Shown one piece after another: positions 23,547 through 35,779 of a DNA stretch of 64,000 nucleotides (position 1 is the stretch's first letter; each line of letters begins with the position of its first letter). Position numbers and translations under genes: made by a program. Origin of the DNA: Gentiana macrophylla (taxonomy: Eukaryota; Streptophyta; Magnoliopsida; Gentianales; Gentianaceae); NCBI GenBank assembly GCA_026214975.1, contig CM047817.1, forward strand, positions 56,354,246-56,418,245, in the 5' to 3' direction. The notes below the pieces were generated by a model. The model was given only the letters and a program-made list of their open reading frames with translations. It did not search any database and was not told the DNA's origin.

Positions 23547-25108
23547 TCACTCGTCCTCATCATAGTTAAGATCAATGTCACCAGTAAGGTCGTACTGAGA
23601 TGATGATGATCCAAATGTAGATAGAAACGAAGTAAAATCAGCTCTCTTGCGATCGTATGTCGTATGAATACCATAAGCTCGAGCTGCTTTGTGGATCCGA
23701 TCTGAAGTTCGAAATGATGTCTCGATCCTCATCGTCGACATAGAAACTGATCCCTGAAGTCCAAATGAACCAAATCCTGCTGTCACATCTGCTACAGAAG
23801 TCACTCCTCCCATGCCCAAGGATGTCCCTGGTGTACCTGTAAACATACCACCCTGTCCTATGGATGACGGCGTATAGTCACGATAAATAGCAGTGGCGGA
23901 ATCGGCGGAATCAATCGGCATAGTATACGGGTAAGGTGACTATAGGGTGTCTAGCGTAAATCTCAACAAATCTAGGATCAAACTCACTCATAGCATCTCG
24001 AATCCTCTCTGACCAACTCTAATGTCCTCAGCCCAATGTCTATTCTGTTCACAGGCTAAAGCTATATTAGCATCAGTTCTAGCCTGAGCTTGAACTAAAT
24101 GCTGAAACATAGCCTCAACTTGACTCTGCTGTGGCTGATGTGACTGTCTAGGTGGTCTAGGTACTTGAGTGTGAATAGGAGGTGGAGGTTGTGGTTGTTG
24201 CTGCTGACGATTAGGATTATTGTAATTTATTACTCCAGAGAGTAAGGCTCTCGACTTAAGACCAATGGGAGGAATGTAGGAGACACAGATTCTATCCGAG
24301 GTAAGACAGGGACTTCGCAAGCTCACACAAGGCGAGAAATGAGACTAGGAACGGAGACGTCCCCCTCGATAACGAGTGCTTGCAAACTCACATGCCTTAG
24401 AAAAGATCAATTTCCCCAGATTTATAGGAATATCATTAACCATGGCCCAAGCAATAACTACTTCCTCTCGACCAAATGCACAAACATGTGTGGAAGGACA
24501 TACATTATGGCCTAAGAACTGTTTTATTGCCCGTATGTCCCTAATACAATTCCCATAAGCAAACCTATTTTCTATCCATTCAAAGATTGGGGTCAAAGGC
24601 TTGTTGGGCTTCATAAGCTTTGGTTTGTAGAGCCATAGGATGTTCTAAACCCCATACATTATGATAATCCTCCTCTTACGGTATATCGGTTAAGCCATAG
24701 AATACATTAATCATAGCGGGAGGTAAAAAGTAACATTAACACTTCTTAGAGGATATAGGTCATCTCCTCAACCATTATCGAACATCATAAGTAGATAATC
24801 TTGAATAAAACTCGATACCATAAAACGTTAATCTTATCTTTCCTATCCATAGCTACATCCAACCATCCTCTATCCTTGAAAATTTCTTTCACTTCTTTCC
24901 CAATCTTCGAAAAATCAATCCCTCGTTCTAACCAAACCTTACTTTTACTAAAGTACTCATCATGTGCCCGCTTAGCTTCTGCACTAGCGGTTTTCTCAAA
25001 GGTTAAAGCTTTCTCCTTTTTGGTTAAAGGTCTAGTTTGAACTACCGGTACTACGATTGGTACTTCAGTCTTTTTCCTCTTAGGATTACTTCTAGATGAT
25101 GAGGCCAT
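23547..25108 (-). pseudogene. Athila env-position third ORF
   Basis: It begins at ATG 25108-25106 (MASSSRSNPKRKKTEVPI) with a basic N-terminus that resembles a nuclear localisation signal. A helical segment and WLERGIDFSKIGKEVKEIFK follow. A middle piece (24345-24614) contains VVIAWAMVNDIPINLGKLIF, the core of the putative plant transposon domain. A Gln/Pro-rich stretch (about 24100-24230) is followed by a Gly/Ser-rich C-terminal part ending in NYDEDE at 23550. Several frameshifts break it. ORFs in this position of Athila elements are called env-like, but no signal peptide or clear membrane segment is visible here. Its start directly follows a plausible splice acceptor (TATCGTAG). Confidence 0.65.
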
Positions 25109-25258
25109 CTACGATAGTGGTATGACAAAACAACAACACAAACAAACAACACCAACAACAAGAACAAACAATTACTTAGGCTATAAAATCAAAATAAATT
25201 CAAAATAAATTCAGAAAATTAACTAAAATGTGAAATATTTGAAATATATATATATTAC
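25109..25258 (-). other. Candidate leader intron of the third ORF
   Basis: On the minus strand the sequence CTTAAG/GTAATA at 25259/25258 could be a donor, and TATCGTAG ending at 25109 a good acceptor. The 150-bp interval is AT-rich with a TG-rich 3' part, as in plant introns. Splicing would place the ATG at the first base of the next exon. This is inference from sequence only. Confidence 0.45.
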
Positions 25259-25620
25259 CTTAAGAAGCTAGAATGAAAATCTAGGTCGCCGGAATTAATG
25301 GGGTCGCCGGAATGAGAGAAAAGAGAGCCTTGAGCTTGCCAAGCTTCAACTTTTTCCAATGGGTTTCTTTTTTTATGATTAAGTTGAAGAGAAGAAGAGA
25401 GATTAACACTTATGTGATGTTTGAGTGAAGAAAATTGATGGAAAATTGTTGATTTTTGAGGAGAAGAGAGGAGAAGTCGGGCCGTGTTCTTCAATTCGAA
25501 ATGAGGTGTGAGAAATGAGGAAAGGGGCGCATTTTTAGGGTTAAGTGTGTACACACCGGCGCGTGCGGTAGTGTACCGCGCGTGCCGGTCACATAGTCCC
25601 CAAAAACGGAATTTTGTCAT
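25259..25620 (-). promoter_or_regulatory. Candidate internal promoter and leader for the third ORF
   Basis: A near-palindrome at 25556-25588 (arms CCGGCGCGTGCGGTA and TACCGCGCGTGCCGG, 13 of 15 bases paired) resembles the GC-rich element upstream of the LTR TATA box (33804-33840). Downstream on the minus strand come CCTAAAAATG and a CT-rich leader (CTTCTCCTCTCTTCTCC) up to the candidate splice donor. The open frame across this interval has no recognisable homology and is not called as a gene. Confidence 0.45.
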
Positions 25621-26783
25621 TTTTGTGTAATAAGCTCTAATTATATCACATAAAAATCATTTGATGTTAATCCTATGATTTATGTTATATAATCTAAGTT
25701 TATCTGATTTTTCTATATAAAACTTGATAAAATATAAAAACTAATATAATATTGAAATCACATATTTTGATATAATATACCTACTTTACATGATAAAATA
25801 GGTTTATTATAAATTTTTCATAAAAATATTTTTCTTTTAAGTTTAGAAAAATAACTTTAAAAATACTGAAATTTAATTAAAATTTGAAAAATTAAAAACA
25901 CACACTTTGAAATTCTTAGGATTTTTTGCTAACTCCTCAATCTTAGATCCTCAAGATTGTTATCATATGGTCCCTTAACCTTTCTCCTAGGAGTGATGCG
26001 TTTGAATTATCTCTTTGTATTCCTAAGGATTTTCGGATAACCACCTAATCGTCTCCTTCTTAATAACATTCAAACACTCATCCAGGATATGGTTGTATTT
26101 CTTCCACAACATCCAAAGATGTTCCATTTTTCCACGATTCTACACTTCATTAAAAACCTTGCTCTTCTTTTATTGTTGCACTCCTTGAATTTCCATTACA
26201 AAGTTCTCTTTCTCTAACTTGATTAGTAATTCCTTATTTAATTTAGAAACTAAGGCTTCTATCTTAAAGGCGACATCCTTATTTAGACCTAATCTTAAAA
26301 GTAAAATAAAAACTTTTATTCTATCTATGAAAGGCATCCAGTTCTTTTACGTCTATCCGGTAAAAGATGAAACTACTTTAAAATGCATATTAAAAGGTAA
26401 ATTAGAAAGATAGTACCATAATCGGTTGAGTTTAAAATTACCGCTTCCTCAATTCGTTGGAGGGTCGATAAGTAATAATACTTCTTACATTTGAGGTATC
26501 CTTCACTTTCCACGAACAATTTCACCTGTGTCCATTGGCTAAAAAAGTTGTTTTTCCATCGATTAGTTCAACGACTCAGGACTTATAGATTTTTGTTACG
26601 TCATATGGACTGTCCATCTAGATTTAAGCTTTCACGAAACAACTTCAAACGTGAATTATATAAAAGTACTCGATCACCTATATGGAACTCACGACTATAG
26701 ATTTTCTTGTCATGAAAAGCTTTGTGCGTTCCTTGTAGATCGAGCATTTTCATAAGAATCGAGTCGAAATTCTTCTAGTTACA
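25621..26783 (-). other. Spacer between integrase and third ORF
   Basis: It contains the decayed C-terminal part of integrase in the first several hundred bases (toward 26783) and then AT-rich noncoding sequence. No separate gene is seen. Confidence 0.5.
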
Positions 26784-27600
26784 TTAGCGAAGTAATCTAT
26801 GATCACCGGCGACTTTAGGATCAAAGTTTAGAAATTTAATAGCCCATAAAGCTCGGTGTTCTAATTCAACATGGAGATGACAAGATTTTCCGAATACTAA
26901 TTTGTAAGGAGAACAGCCAATCGGTGTTTTAAAGGCTGTTCTGTATGCCCATAATGCACCATCAAGTCTTTCTGCCCAGTTTTTACGATTCGAGTCCACT
27001 GTCTTCTCCACGATTCTTTTAATTTCTCTATTAGACACCTCTACATGTCCACTAGTTTGTGGATGATAGGGTGTTCCAAGTTTATGAGTTACACCATATT
27101 TCTCAATTATCTTAGTAAATGGTCGGTTACAAAAATGTGAACCTCTATCACTAATGATAGCCCTCGGAATGCCATATCGTGTGAATATATTCTTTTTAAG
27201 GAACCTTAGCACTACTCTTGTATCATTAGTAGGAGAGCTTGACTTCTACCCATTTAGAAACATAATCAACCATTACTAGAATAAATCTTTTCCAAAAGAT
27301 ATAGGGAAAGGTCCCATGAAATCTATGCCCCACACATCAAATAGTTCACATTCTAAAATCGGTTTGCATAGGCATTTCATGTTTTTTCGATATATTTCCC
27401 CATTTTGACATGATTCACAAGATTTTGCATATTTATATGCATCTCTATATAGTGTAGGCCAATAGAAACCACATTGTAAAACTTTGAAAGCGATTTTCCA
27501 TCCTCCATGATGACCTCCTGCCTCACGATCATGACAAAATGATAATACACTTAAAATTTCATTATCGAGAATACATTTCCTAATTATTCCATCCCGAGCA
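26784..27600 (-). pseudogene. Athila integrase
   Basis: The core runs over 27212-26784: [20 protein letters not shown] carries the second catalytic Asp, and [19 protein letters not shown] carries the catalytic Glu. The first catalytic Asp lies upstream, around 27330-27260, in a broken frame. The zinc-binding HHCC region is partly readable further upstream (27560-27380). Integrase inserts the cDNA into the host chromosome. No chromodomain is visible, in keeping with a non-chromovirus gypsy clade. Frameshifts prevent one continuous product. Confidence 0.85.
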
Positions 27601-29228
27601 TCTTCGGAAAAGATCCGGTTTATCCCAATAATAAAACTTTAAGTCATAAAAGAACTTCTTTTACATTGCCAAGTCCAATGAGGTGGGATGTACTTACGGT
27701 AATGTAGTTAACAATATCCCCAAACCATGGCGAATCTTCCTTTGATGGTATTCTAGTTTTTAATAATCGCATGGTTGAAGGAGTATCTATCTTAAACAGT
27801 TTCTCATCCGAAACGAATCACGAATTTCTTTTCCTTTTCCTTCATCATTATCCATCCTGCTTAGATGATACGCTACTACATTTTCACTTCCTTTTTTATC
27901 CTTAATTTCAATATCGAATTCTGAAGTAATGAGAATCCACCTAAGAAGAAGCGCGGTTTGGCATCTTTCTTACTTAAAATATACTTAAGTGAATGGTCAT
28001 GTAGACTATTACCTTAGAACCAAAAATATATGATCGAAACTTATCTAAGGCAAATATTACGATAGCAGTTCTTTCTCGGTAGTTGCATAATTAAGGTGAG
28101 CCGTGTTTAATGTGTGAGAAGCATAGTAGATAGCTTTGAGAATTTTGTTATACCGTTGACCTAAAACAGCTCTACAACTAAATCACTTGCATCACACATA
28201 ATTTCAAGCGGCAAATCCCAATGCGGTGCTACTAATCTTGGTGCGATTAGTTAATTTAACTTTTAGGGTCTTAAAGGCTTCCATACATTTATCATCAAAG
28301 TTAAAGGTACTTCTTTTTCTAGCAAATGACTCAGGGGGCTTTGCTATTTTTGAAAATCTGCAATAAACCTTCTATAAAATCCTGCATGTCCAAGAAATCC
28401 TCTTAACGTTTTCAAATTAATTGGTGGAGGTAATTTTCAATTACTTCGACTTTAGCTTTATCAACTTCAATTCCTGCTTGGAGAGATTCTATGACCTAGT
28501 ACAATTCCTTGAGATACCATCAAATGACATTTTTCCCGATTTAGAACCAAGTTGGTATCTTCAGTTGTAAAAGCGCGTTCTAAGTGTGATAAGCATTTAT
28601 CAAAAGAATCTCCATAAACACTAAAGTCATCCATAAAGATTTCTAAGAATTTCTTAACCATAATAGAAAAATATTGCCATCATACATCATTTGAAATGTA
28701 GCAGTGCATTACATAATCAAAACGGCATTCTTTTATAAGCAAAAGTTCCATAGGGACAAGTGAAAGTAGTTTTTCTATCTCTCCTGTGCAATGAATATAC
28801 AGTAAATAACTTTGAATAACCATCTAAAAAGCGATAATACTTATGTCCACTCAATCTTTCCAACATCCGCACGACGATGAATGGAAGTGGATGATGATCC
28901 TTTTAGTATGATCATTCGATTTCGAAAGTCAATACACATTCGATATCATGTAATTTCCTTGTCGGAATCCATTCATTTTTATCATTTTCTTTTCTTGTGA
29001 AACCTCCTTTCTTTGGAACTACTTGAGTCGGACTTACCCGTTCACTATCGATATGGGAAAGATTATTCCCATTTCTAATAGCTTAATGACCTCTTTCTTA
29101 ACGATTGTTTGCAAATTTGGGTTGAGGCGGCGTTGTGGCTGAATACAAGGTTTAGCTTCTTCATTCAAAATAATCTTGTGAACACAAATTTCAGGGCTAA
29201 TTCCTTTGATATACATAACTTTGTCCAT
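27601..29228 (-). pseudogene. Athila reverse transcriptase and RNase H
   Basis: The minus strand opens with MYIKGISPEICVHKIILNEE and QPQRRLNPNLQTIVKKEVIK, the classic start of plant gypsy RT. The active-site motif FMDD lies at about 28637-28626, followed by FSVYGDSFDKCLSHLERAF and VLGHRIS. RNase H homology is traceable but shredded between about 28250 and 27900. Multiple one-base frameshifts occur without many substitutions. The enzyme would copy element RNA into DNA in the cytoplasm. Confidence 0.87.
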
Positions 29229-30505
29229 CCAAATGCTTTCTTATGTTCTCTTAACATTCTTAGTAATTGATCCTCTTGTTCTTTTGTTAAGGTTGATGAA
29301 ATGATAATAGGTATGATTATCATTTTCAAGAAAAGCATATTTCAAATTCGAAGGAAGTGGTTTCAACTCCAGATTCCTTGGTGGATCTTCTAACGATGGT
29401 TTTAAAAGCCGGTCCTTCCATTTCCAATTTCAAATTTTGATGCCATGGATGTTTAACAAACCCTCCTTTATCTAAATAAAGGATTACTTCTTTCATTTCA
29501 GTATCATTTTCATCTTCTTTATAGATAGAAAATGCCAAACATTCTTCTAATGTATTTTCATAATCTTTAGATTTGGCATCCCAGATAGTAGAATATTCAT
29601 CTATAAAAGAACATGATTACGGTTCTTTGTATGGATGGTTTATAACTTTGAAGATATTGAATGAAACTTTATCCTCATTAACTCTCGGTATTAGTTCACC
29701 TTTTTTGAACATCTATCAAAGTCCTTCCTGTAGCTAGAAATGGTCGACCTAGAATAATTGGTGCTGAATATCCTTCTTCCATTTCCATTATTACAAAGTC
29801 ATTGGGAAGTAAAATTTATCAATTTTAACCAACACGTCCTCGATTATTCCCTTAGGATGTTTAATTGATCTATCTCGCCATCTGAAGGGTCATTTCGGTG
29901 TTCGTAAGCTCTCCTATTCCTAGTTTCTTATAATCCTCATAAGACATGAGATTGATACTTGCTCTAGATCACACATACTTTCTTAAGCAGCAAATCCTCC
30001 AATTTCACATGGGATAGTGAAACTACCAGGATCTTTAAGTTTAGGAGGTAGCCGATCTTTGAAGTATTGCGAGAACATTCTTCATTAAGGCATATATTCT
30101 CATATTCTTCTAATCGCTTTTTATTAGATAGGATATCTTTAAGAAACTTTCCATAGGCGGGCATGTTGACTAAAGCTTCATAATGGGGATATTGACATGA
30201 ATATGACGAAAAGTGTCAAGGAAACGAGCATATTTCTTATCAGTTTTTATCTTTTTAATTTGATCTTTCGGTGGATAAGGCAAAGATTCTAAATCTATAG
30301 CCTTTGGTTCTGAAGTCATTTTCTCTTTTCCTTTCTCCTTGAATCTTTGAGCATTACTTGATCGCCAAGTTTCATTATCTTGAGATTTTTCCTTTAAAAC
30401 ATCCCCTGTATCAACTTTATCCTTCTCGGTTACTTTTAAATCTTCTGTTTTCTCCCCGATTTCCTCGACATGTTCCTTAAATAGGGTTCTCGGATCCTTA
30501 TCCAT
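29229..30505 (-). pseudogene. Athila gag-pol junction and aspartic protease
   Basis: The charged linker MDKDPRTLFKEHVEEIGEKT runs into YARFLDTFRHIHVNIPIMKL and AYGKFLKDILSNKKRLEEYE, a conserved block directly before the protease in Athila polyproteins. The protease itself (about 30010-29690) is readable across frameshifts as ASINLMSYEDYKKLGIGEL and later [20 protein letters not shown]. Between it and RT lies a linker. The region is coding but broken. Confidence 0.75.
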
Positions 30506-32100
30506 AGGATCTTTCGAATTCTAGGGACTTTACCCATTCTTCACCTTGATTTCGGGTTCAACATTATTACATTTTAAGAATTCTTGATAATTTCTTCCTT
30601 TTCATCGGTGAATTCAAGTTCGTCCTTTTCCTTTATGATATTACCATTTAAATCATTTTCTACCTCATTGTTTCCTGCGTTCTCTGCTCTAGTATCTTCA
30701 CAATATTTCCTACTTCTGTAATCACGACTTTTACCTCTCTCGGGTTTCTTTCAGGTGTTACTTGGTAATCCTCACGGAGGTCTCTTGTTATTACGTTCTC
30801 CTTCTCTACTCAAATGATCTTCCATATTCCTTACGATGCTTCTATAGTTCTCATTCTCGTATCATGTCCACCCATAGACGTTTTCAACATAGTCATATCC
30901 TTAGAGGCGAACTATAGAAGTTATCATAGTTTCTATATTCGAGCTTGAGTAGATACTACACCCATCATATTTTCCATTAATTTATCCCATTTATCAACTC
31001 CTTACGGTTGGGTTGAACTTTGGGTGGCTGGTATAGTTTGAGTAGTATGTTGTGGATAAGATTTAGAGTAACGATTGTAGGTTACGATTTGATGTATTTC
31101 CTTGATGAACTTGATTACTATATGGATTCTTATCTTTGAATGGATATGGCGGTTGTCACGGCTTATTAGGGTTTTCGGACCATCTAAAAGTTGAGTGCTC
31201 TCTTCTAATAGCATTAAAGGAGTTTGAATACGCGTTGTTCAAATTCTATCTTTGTTGTAAAAAACTCACCTCTTCCACTTGAGTATCCTTACGGTTCTTC
31301 TTCATCCCTAATGACACATTATCATGACTTGAGTAGTCATTTGGTACGATAGTTTCAGTTTCTGATCCTACTAGCACATGTAGGTTGTCAAATTTCCTAC
31401 CCAAATTCTCCAAGTGTGCTAGAACTTCCGTATTCGATGTGCATTCTCCTGCAAATGCTACTTTCACGGTGCTAGAACCGGTTTCCCACATTCTGTTATT
31501 TTGGAAATCTTTTCTATAGCATCGTAAACTATTTGGGCTTCACTCATCATTAATGAACCACCACATGCATGATCTACATCTGCACGTGAATCTTTCCTTA
31601 ATTTACGACAGAAAAGTTGGATTTGCATATCTAAGGAATAACCATGATCGGGACAAGATCTTAGCAACTTTTAAATCTCTCCCACGCATTCCCAAGCGTT
31701 TCTTGAGATCCTTGTCTAAAGTTGGCAATTTAGACTTTTAATTCCAAATTTCTACCCGGAGTAAAATCTTTGCTTTAAGAACTCGGTTTGAATTTCATCC
31801 CAACTAGTCAATGAATGATGTGGGAGTGACATAAACCAATCTCGTGCTCTTCCTTTTAAAGAAAAAGGAAACATAGACATCCTTGTTAATTCACGATGAG
31901 CACCTTGACTTTTGGTCAGTATTGCAATTCTTGAAAAGATAGAGATGGTGATGTGGATCCTCATCATCCTCTCCTAGAAATTGGGCTCTTCGTCAATTAG
32001 ACCAAAAGATGAGATTTTATTTCAAAATTATTTGCTCCTTCATTGGGTAAACGAATGGATTATTAGTCCGGTTTATTCTTAAGAGTCCGATCACAAATAG
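30506..32100 (-). pseudogene. Athila gag
   Basis: The region contains the retrotransposon gag core: LTRMSMFPFSLKGRARDWFM and SWDEIQTEFLKQRFYSG (31967-31752), then RSCPDHGYSLDMQIQLFCRK (31660s). The C-terminal part (31491-30950) includes an interaction-type helix (EVLAHLENLGRKFDNLHVLV). No zinc knuckle is clearly readable. Several frameshifts interrupt it. Gag builds the particle that packages element RNA. Confidence 0.8.
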
Positions 32101-32574
32101 GTCTCGGATTTGGTGGGTTATTATTACGATTGTTACGGTTCCGATTTTGATTATTTCTATTCGGTTATTTGGTATGGGTAGATCTGATTAAGATTTTGGC
32201 CATGCCTTGAGCATGATCTAGCCTTGTTCGGTGTTTCATCAACTATTTTGACCATTTTAGTATTTTGATTTGATGATGATTCTCCGTCAGATTTCACGAC
32301 CAGATATGACCTTGTTTCCTTTCTGCTCTTAGCGCCTTTCGTAAGTATCTATGTCAGGCTTATAAGGAGTAAGTGGGGCCTTACTCTTTACGGTCATCAA
32401 CTAACGAAAACCGAAAATAGTTGAAATCGATAAAAGTAAAGATTGGTAACTTACTTATTAGGTAAGTACCAGCGAAAAGAAAAATAGAAATGGGGTAAGA
32501 AGAGTGTTGACTTATCCTCGAGACTTTTGAGTTAGTATAAGTAGAAATCATTCGAACACAATGAATTAGCGTCG
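32101..32574 (-). other. Athila 5' leader and gag start region
   Basis: The sequence between primer-binding site and the recognisable gag core. No clear start codon can be assigned because of frame breaks. Confidence 0.5.
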
Positions 32575-32592
32575 TTCCCGGCAACGGCGCCA
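32575..32592 (-). other. Primer-binding site, tRNA-Asp type
   Basis: The minus strand reads TGGCGCCGTTGCCGGGAA, the primer site typical of Athila/Tat gypsy elements. It lies 5 bp inside the LTR edge and fixes the minus orientation. Confidence 0.93.
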
Positions 32593-32597
32593 AAAAC

Positions 32598-34418
32598 AGA
32601 CGGGACCTTTTCTATGCTATCAATCCTTACCGGCAAGCAGTGCGGGTCAAATTGTAGTGATAGAGTGATGAGTCGGTGTCGATCGATCCTCGGGAAAACT
32701 TGGTAATTCACCGTGTGATTAAACACCAAGAAATCTATTATTATCTCAATCTAAGTCGCAATTTTATCATCCAACCAAACTACAAACTAAAAAGCATAAA
32801 ACTAAAGCAGATATATATAAGTATAAAAATATATATATAATCATATATATATAGATATAAGTATATATAGGTACCAAAACAATATCTAAGGGAGGGAGAT
32901 AGATATTATAATTATAGACTAGCCAAGAATATGTTATTGAATCATTATATCTTTTTAGTGAAATTGGATGTGCTCGATCTTTATTTTAAGTTAAATCAAT
33001 TATACTAAAGCGGTGCACTCTAAACTAAACAATTCATTCTCACACGAGCATCCGAAATTGTCATATGTCCAATCATTTGTCCAAGGTCATCCTCAAGCAT
33101 GGGTCACTCCCGTTTTGTCATTCGGCCAATTTTAAGGTATGTCAATTAAACAAACGAATTAAACGTAATAATCTCTCGAGTACATATTTCAATAAGAGTT
33201 TGTTTCTCCCGAAACAAATCTACCCCCGGTTTAGGAAATCGGATTCCGTTGTCACGTTTTCACTCGGCCAATTTTACCTCCGGTCTTTCTATTAACGAGT
33301 TCATAACCTAACTACGAGGCGTCAATTCATAATTAGATTATGAATTCTTTCATATCAAGTAGCTAATTCAATACGAATATAGAAAGAGATTCATTATAAC
33401 CGATTTTAATCCAATTTTAGTATAGTCATCATCCATTTCCCTAAAAAGATAATACTAATCCAATTTCATATCTTGGCTAGATACTAAGTTTAGCCTAACA
33501 ACATAATAACTAAAATATAGATACTATAACAACATACATACATTAGAAAAGTTGCAGTTACAATCGAAGCTTGAGTTGTATCCTCCGGAAATAGCAACTC
33601 CTTTACATCAATGAGCCTTGATACATCTTCTAAGCATTATAACGATACTTTATACTACTGACATTATTCCGGCAGTGCCGTTTACAACTTTATTTAACTA
33701 AAAACAACAAAACGAAACTATATATAGATATAGAAGAGAGATATATGCATTGGTACACTTCAAAATGGTTGCATTTGAGGGGTATTTATAGACCATATCA
33801 CAAGGCGGCGCGCGCGGACCACCACCGCGCGCGTGCGGGCTACACAATATATTTCCCTTGTCGAGAGATTTGTGGGCCCGATTTGAGATTTTTACGCAAT
33901 ATTCGCCTTCTCAGCTGCGTGCGGACATACAACATATCGATGTTTGTAAAAACCTATCTCGAGCTGTAGACCTCAGATTGACATGATTTGATATTCGTTG
34001 GAAAGCTCTTTTGAAGGTCTACAACTTTCATCAAGGACTTTTTCTCTGAAAATGCCTCTAAGTTAGATCAAATGTCCGTTGAAGATGAGTTCTGGTAGAA
34101 ACATTAAGGGACAGTTAATAACTGTTCAAAGTTGTTAGATTTTGGCATAATCTTTTATCCCACAAAACTCATGATTTATACTTCAAAGTATGTCATATTT
34201 TGGGATCTTGGTAAACATCGATCTGCAATAATATCAATGAAACACCAAACGTAAATCGACAAAAAACTATCATTTTATCGTTTTATAACTTATGCATCTA
34301 ATTATAACTAACTATGATTTTTATAAGTTTTTAATGCATTTATATGAAATTATACTAAAATATCATAAATATAATAATAAAAAGTCTTATAATTTGATCA
34401 TATATTTTTCATACATCA
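32598..34418 (-). repeat. Athila 5' LTR (intact)
   Basis: 1821 bp, matching the split 3' LTR along its whole length. The two copies differ largely by single-base insertions and deletions rather than substitutions. The minus-strand TATA box is TATAAATA at 33782-33792. A GC palindrome at 33804-33840 (GGCGCGCGCGG ... CCGCGCGCG) lies upstream of it on that strand. Confidence 0.93.
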
Positions 34419-34579
34419 CCTATACATGTGATTGCCTAAACTACTTTGAAACAACTTAGTATGAAGGGACTTATCCACTGCCCAAAAGCTTTTAAATATA
34501 AGAAAATCTTTTGAACTCCACTATAGTCATTCACCCCCCTCCCCTCTGACTATAGTTATACCTTTCTCTGGGACCAACA
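34419..34579 (+). repeat. SIRE 5' LTR, second part, with target duplication
   Basis: CCTAT (34419-34423) is the right target duplication of the Athila insert. Bases 34424-34579 complete the SIRE LTR, ending GGGACCAACA. Together the two parts make 1409 bp against 1411 bp for the 3' LTR. Confidence 0.93.
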
Positions 34580-34580
34580 A

Positions 34581-34593
34581 TTGGTATCGGAGC
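34581..34593 (+). other. SIRE primer-binding site
   Basis: TTGGTATCGGAGC follows the LTR end. It differs from the canonical initiator tRNA-Met site by one base (A to G). Confidence 0.9.
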
Positions 34594-34715
34594 GGTGTTC
34601 CTAGTATCAGAACCTGTTCGGATCTAATTTCTGTTAACAAGGAGATCACATATTTTCAAAGTAGTTTTCAAATCCGTGCCTTCTATATATTCACATATAT
34701 TTCTTATTTGCACTA

Positions 34716-35774
34716 ATGGACTCCTCAAACTTTATGTCAAAAGTACATGTTTTCAATGTTAATAATTTTGATGAATATAAAATAAGAATGTTGTCCCATA
34801 TTGCAGCAACTCATGAGGAGATGATGGATGTAATTAATGATGGCCCAATCATGATCATGACTGTGGTAGCCACAAGAGCAGATCAAGGAAAAGAAGTGGA
34901 CAAACCCAAGAAGGATTGGACCAAGGATGACAGGAGAAAAGAAAATCTAGACTTTGTTGCAAAAGATATGATTTGGAAGACCCTGGATAGCAACATGTTC
35001 ATGAGAATCAAAGATTGCAAAACAGCTAAGGAGATGTGGGACAAGCTGGTACTAATAAATGAAGGATCTGAAGCAGTTAAAGAAAACAAATTATCTGTTG
35101 CAAAACAGAAATTTGAGAACTTCAAAATGAATGCTGGTGAATCCATTGATCAAATGGACAACAGATTCTCAAGCATCATCAGTGAACTGCAATAGCTTGG
35201 ACACACATACCCTCAGAAAGAAGTGTGCTTGAAGATCTTGAGAGGTTTACCTGAAAGATGGAAGATCATCACATCAGTGATCAGAGGGACAAAAAATCTT
35301 GCAAACACTGACACCCTGACCCTCATATCCCAACTAAAGGCTCATGAATTTGTGTTGAATGGCGAAGACATTGCACCAGCAGAGGCACATAAGGCTAATG
35401 CACTGATTGCACCCCAGCAAAGTCAAACAGCCGATGTAAATAGCAAAGAGACACAGGGCTGAAGGAATAGGTAGCTTTATTAGTAAAACGTTTTGACAGG
35501 TTTAGCAAAAAGAAGACATTCAAAGGAGGATCATCATCTAACAAGAAGTCAAGCACAAACAAATACACCAAGAGAAAAGATGATGAATACAGATGCTTCA
35601 ACTGTAATAAGAAAGGCCATTTCAAGGCTGATTGCCCTGAAGACAAAGACAAAGTTGAGGATAAGAAGAGGTACAAGTCAATTGAAAAGAAGAAAAGCAA
35701 GAAGGCACTCAAAGCTGAATCTAGTAGTGAAAAGAGTGAAGAATCATCTGAAAATGACTCTGATGATGAGGATG
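34716..35774 (+). pseudogene. SIRE gag, N-terminal and zinc-knuckle part
   Basis: The ATG at 34716 starts a copia Gag (UBN2-type core: KIRMLSHIAATHEEMMDVI, AKEMWDKLVLINEGSEAVKE, LRGLPERWKIITSVIRGTKN). A TAG at 35193-35195 replaces a glutamine codon, and the frame then continues to a TGA at 35460. After a frameshift, a CCHC zinc knuckle CFNCNKKGHFKADC is encoded at 35594-35635 and is followed by a Lys/Ser/Glu-rich tail. The tail is cut by a solo LTR at 35780. The product would be the capsid and nucleocapsid protein. Confidence 0.88.
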
Positions 35775-35779
35775 ACAGC

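Larger units (their letters stand above)
8895..34418 (-). mobile_element. Athila-type Ty3/gypsy retrotransposon, minus strand
   Basis: The plus strand begins TGACGG and ends CATACATCA, flanked by perfect CCTAT duplications. The element reads on the minus strand: 5' LTR 32598-34418, primer-binding site 32575-32592, gag, protease, RT-RNase H, integrase, a third ORF, polypurine tract, and 3' LTR 8895-20460. The Asp-tRNA-type primer site, the order of domains and the third ORF indicate the Athila clade. The coding region has many frameshifts but recognisable domains throughout. Its 3' LTR carries a 9.7-kb CACTA insert. Confidence 0.93.

Noticed and set aside
25255..25620. 121-codon minus-strand open frame upstream of the Athila third ORF
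   Set aside because: No homology; it spans the GC palindrome and CT-rich leader and is better explained as promoter and untranslated leader.
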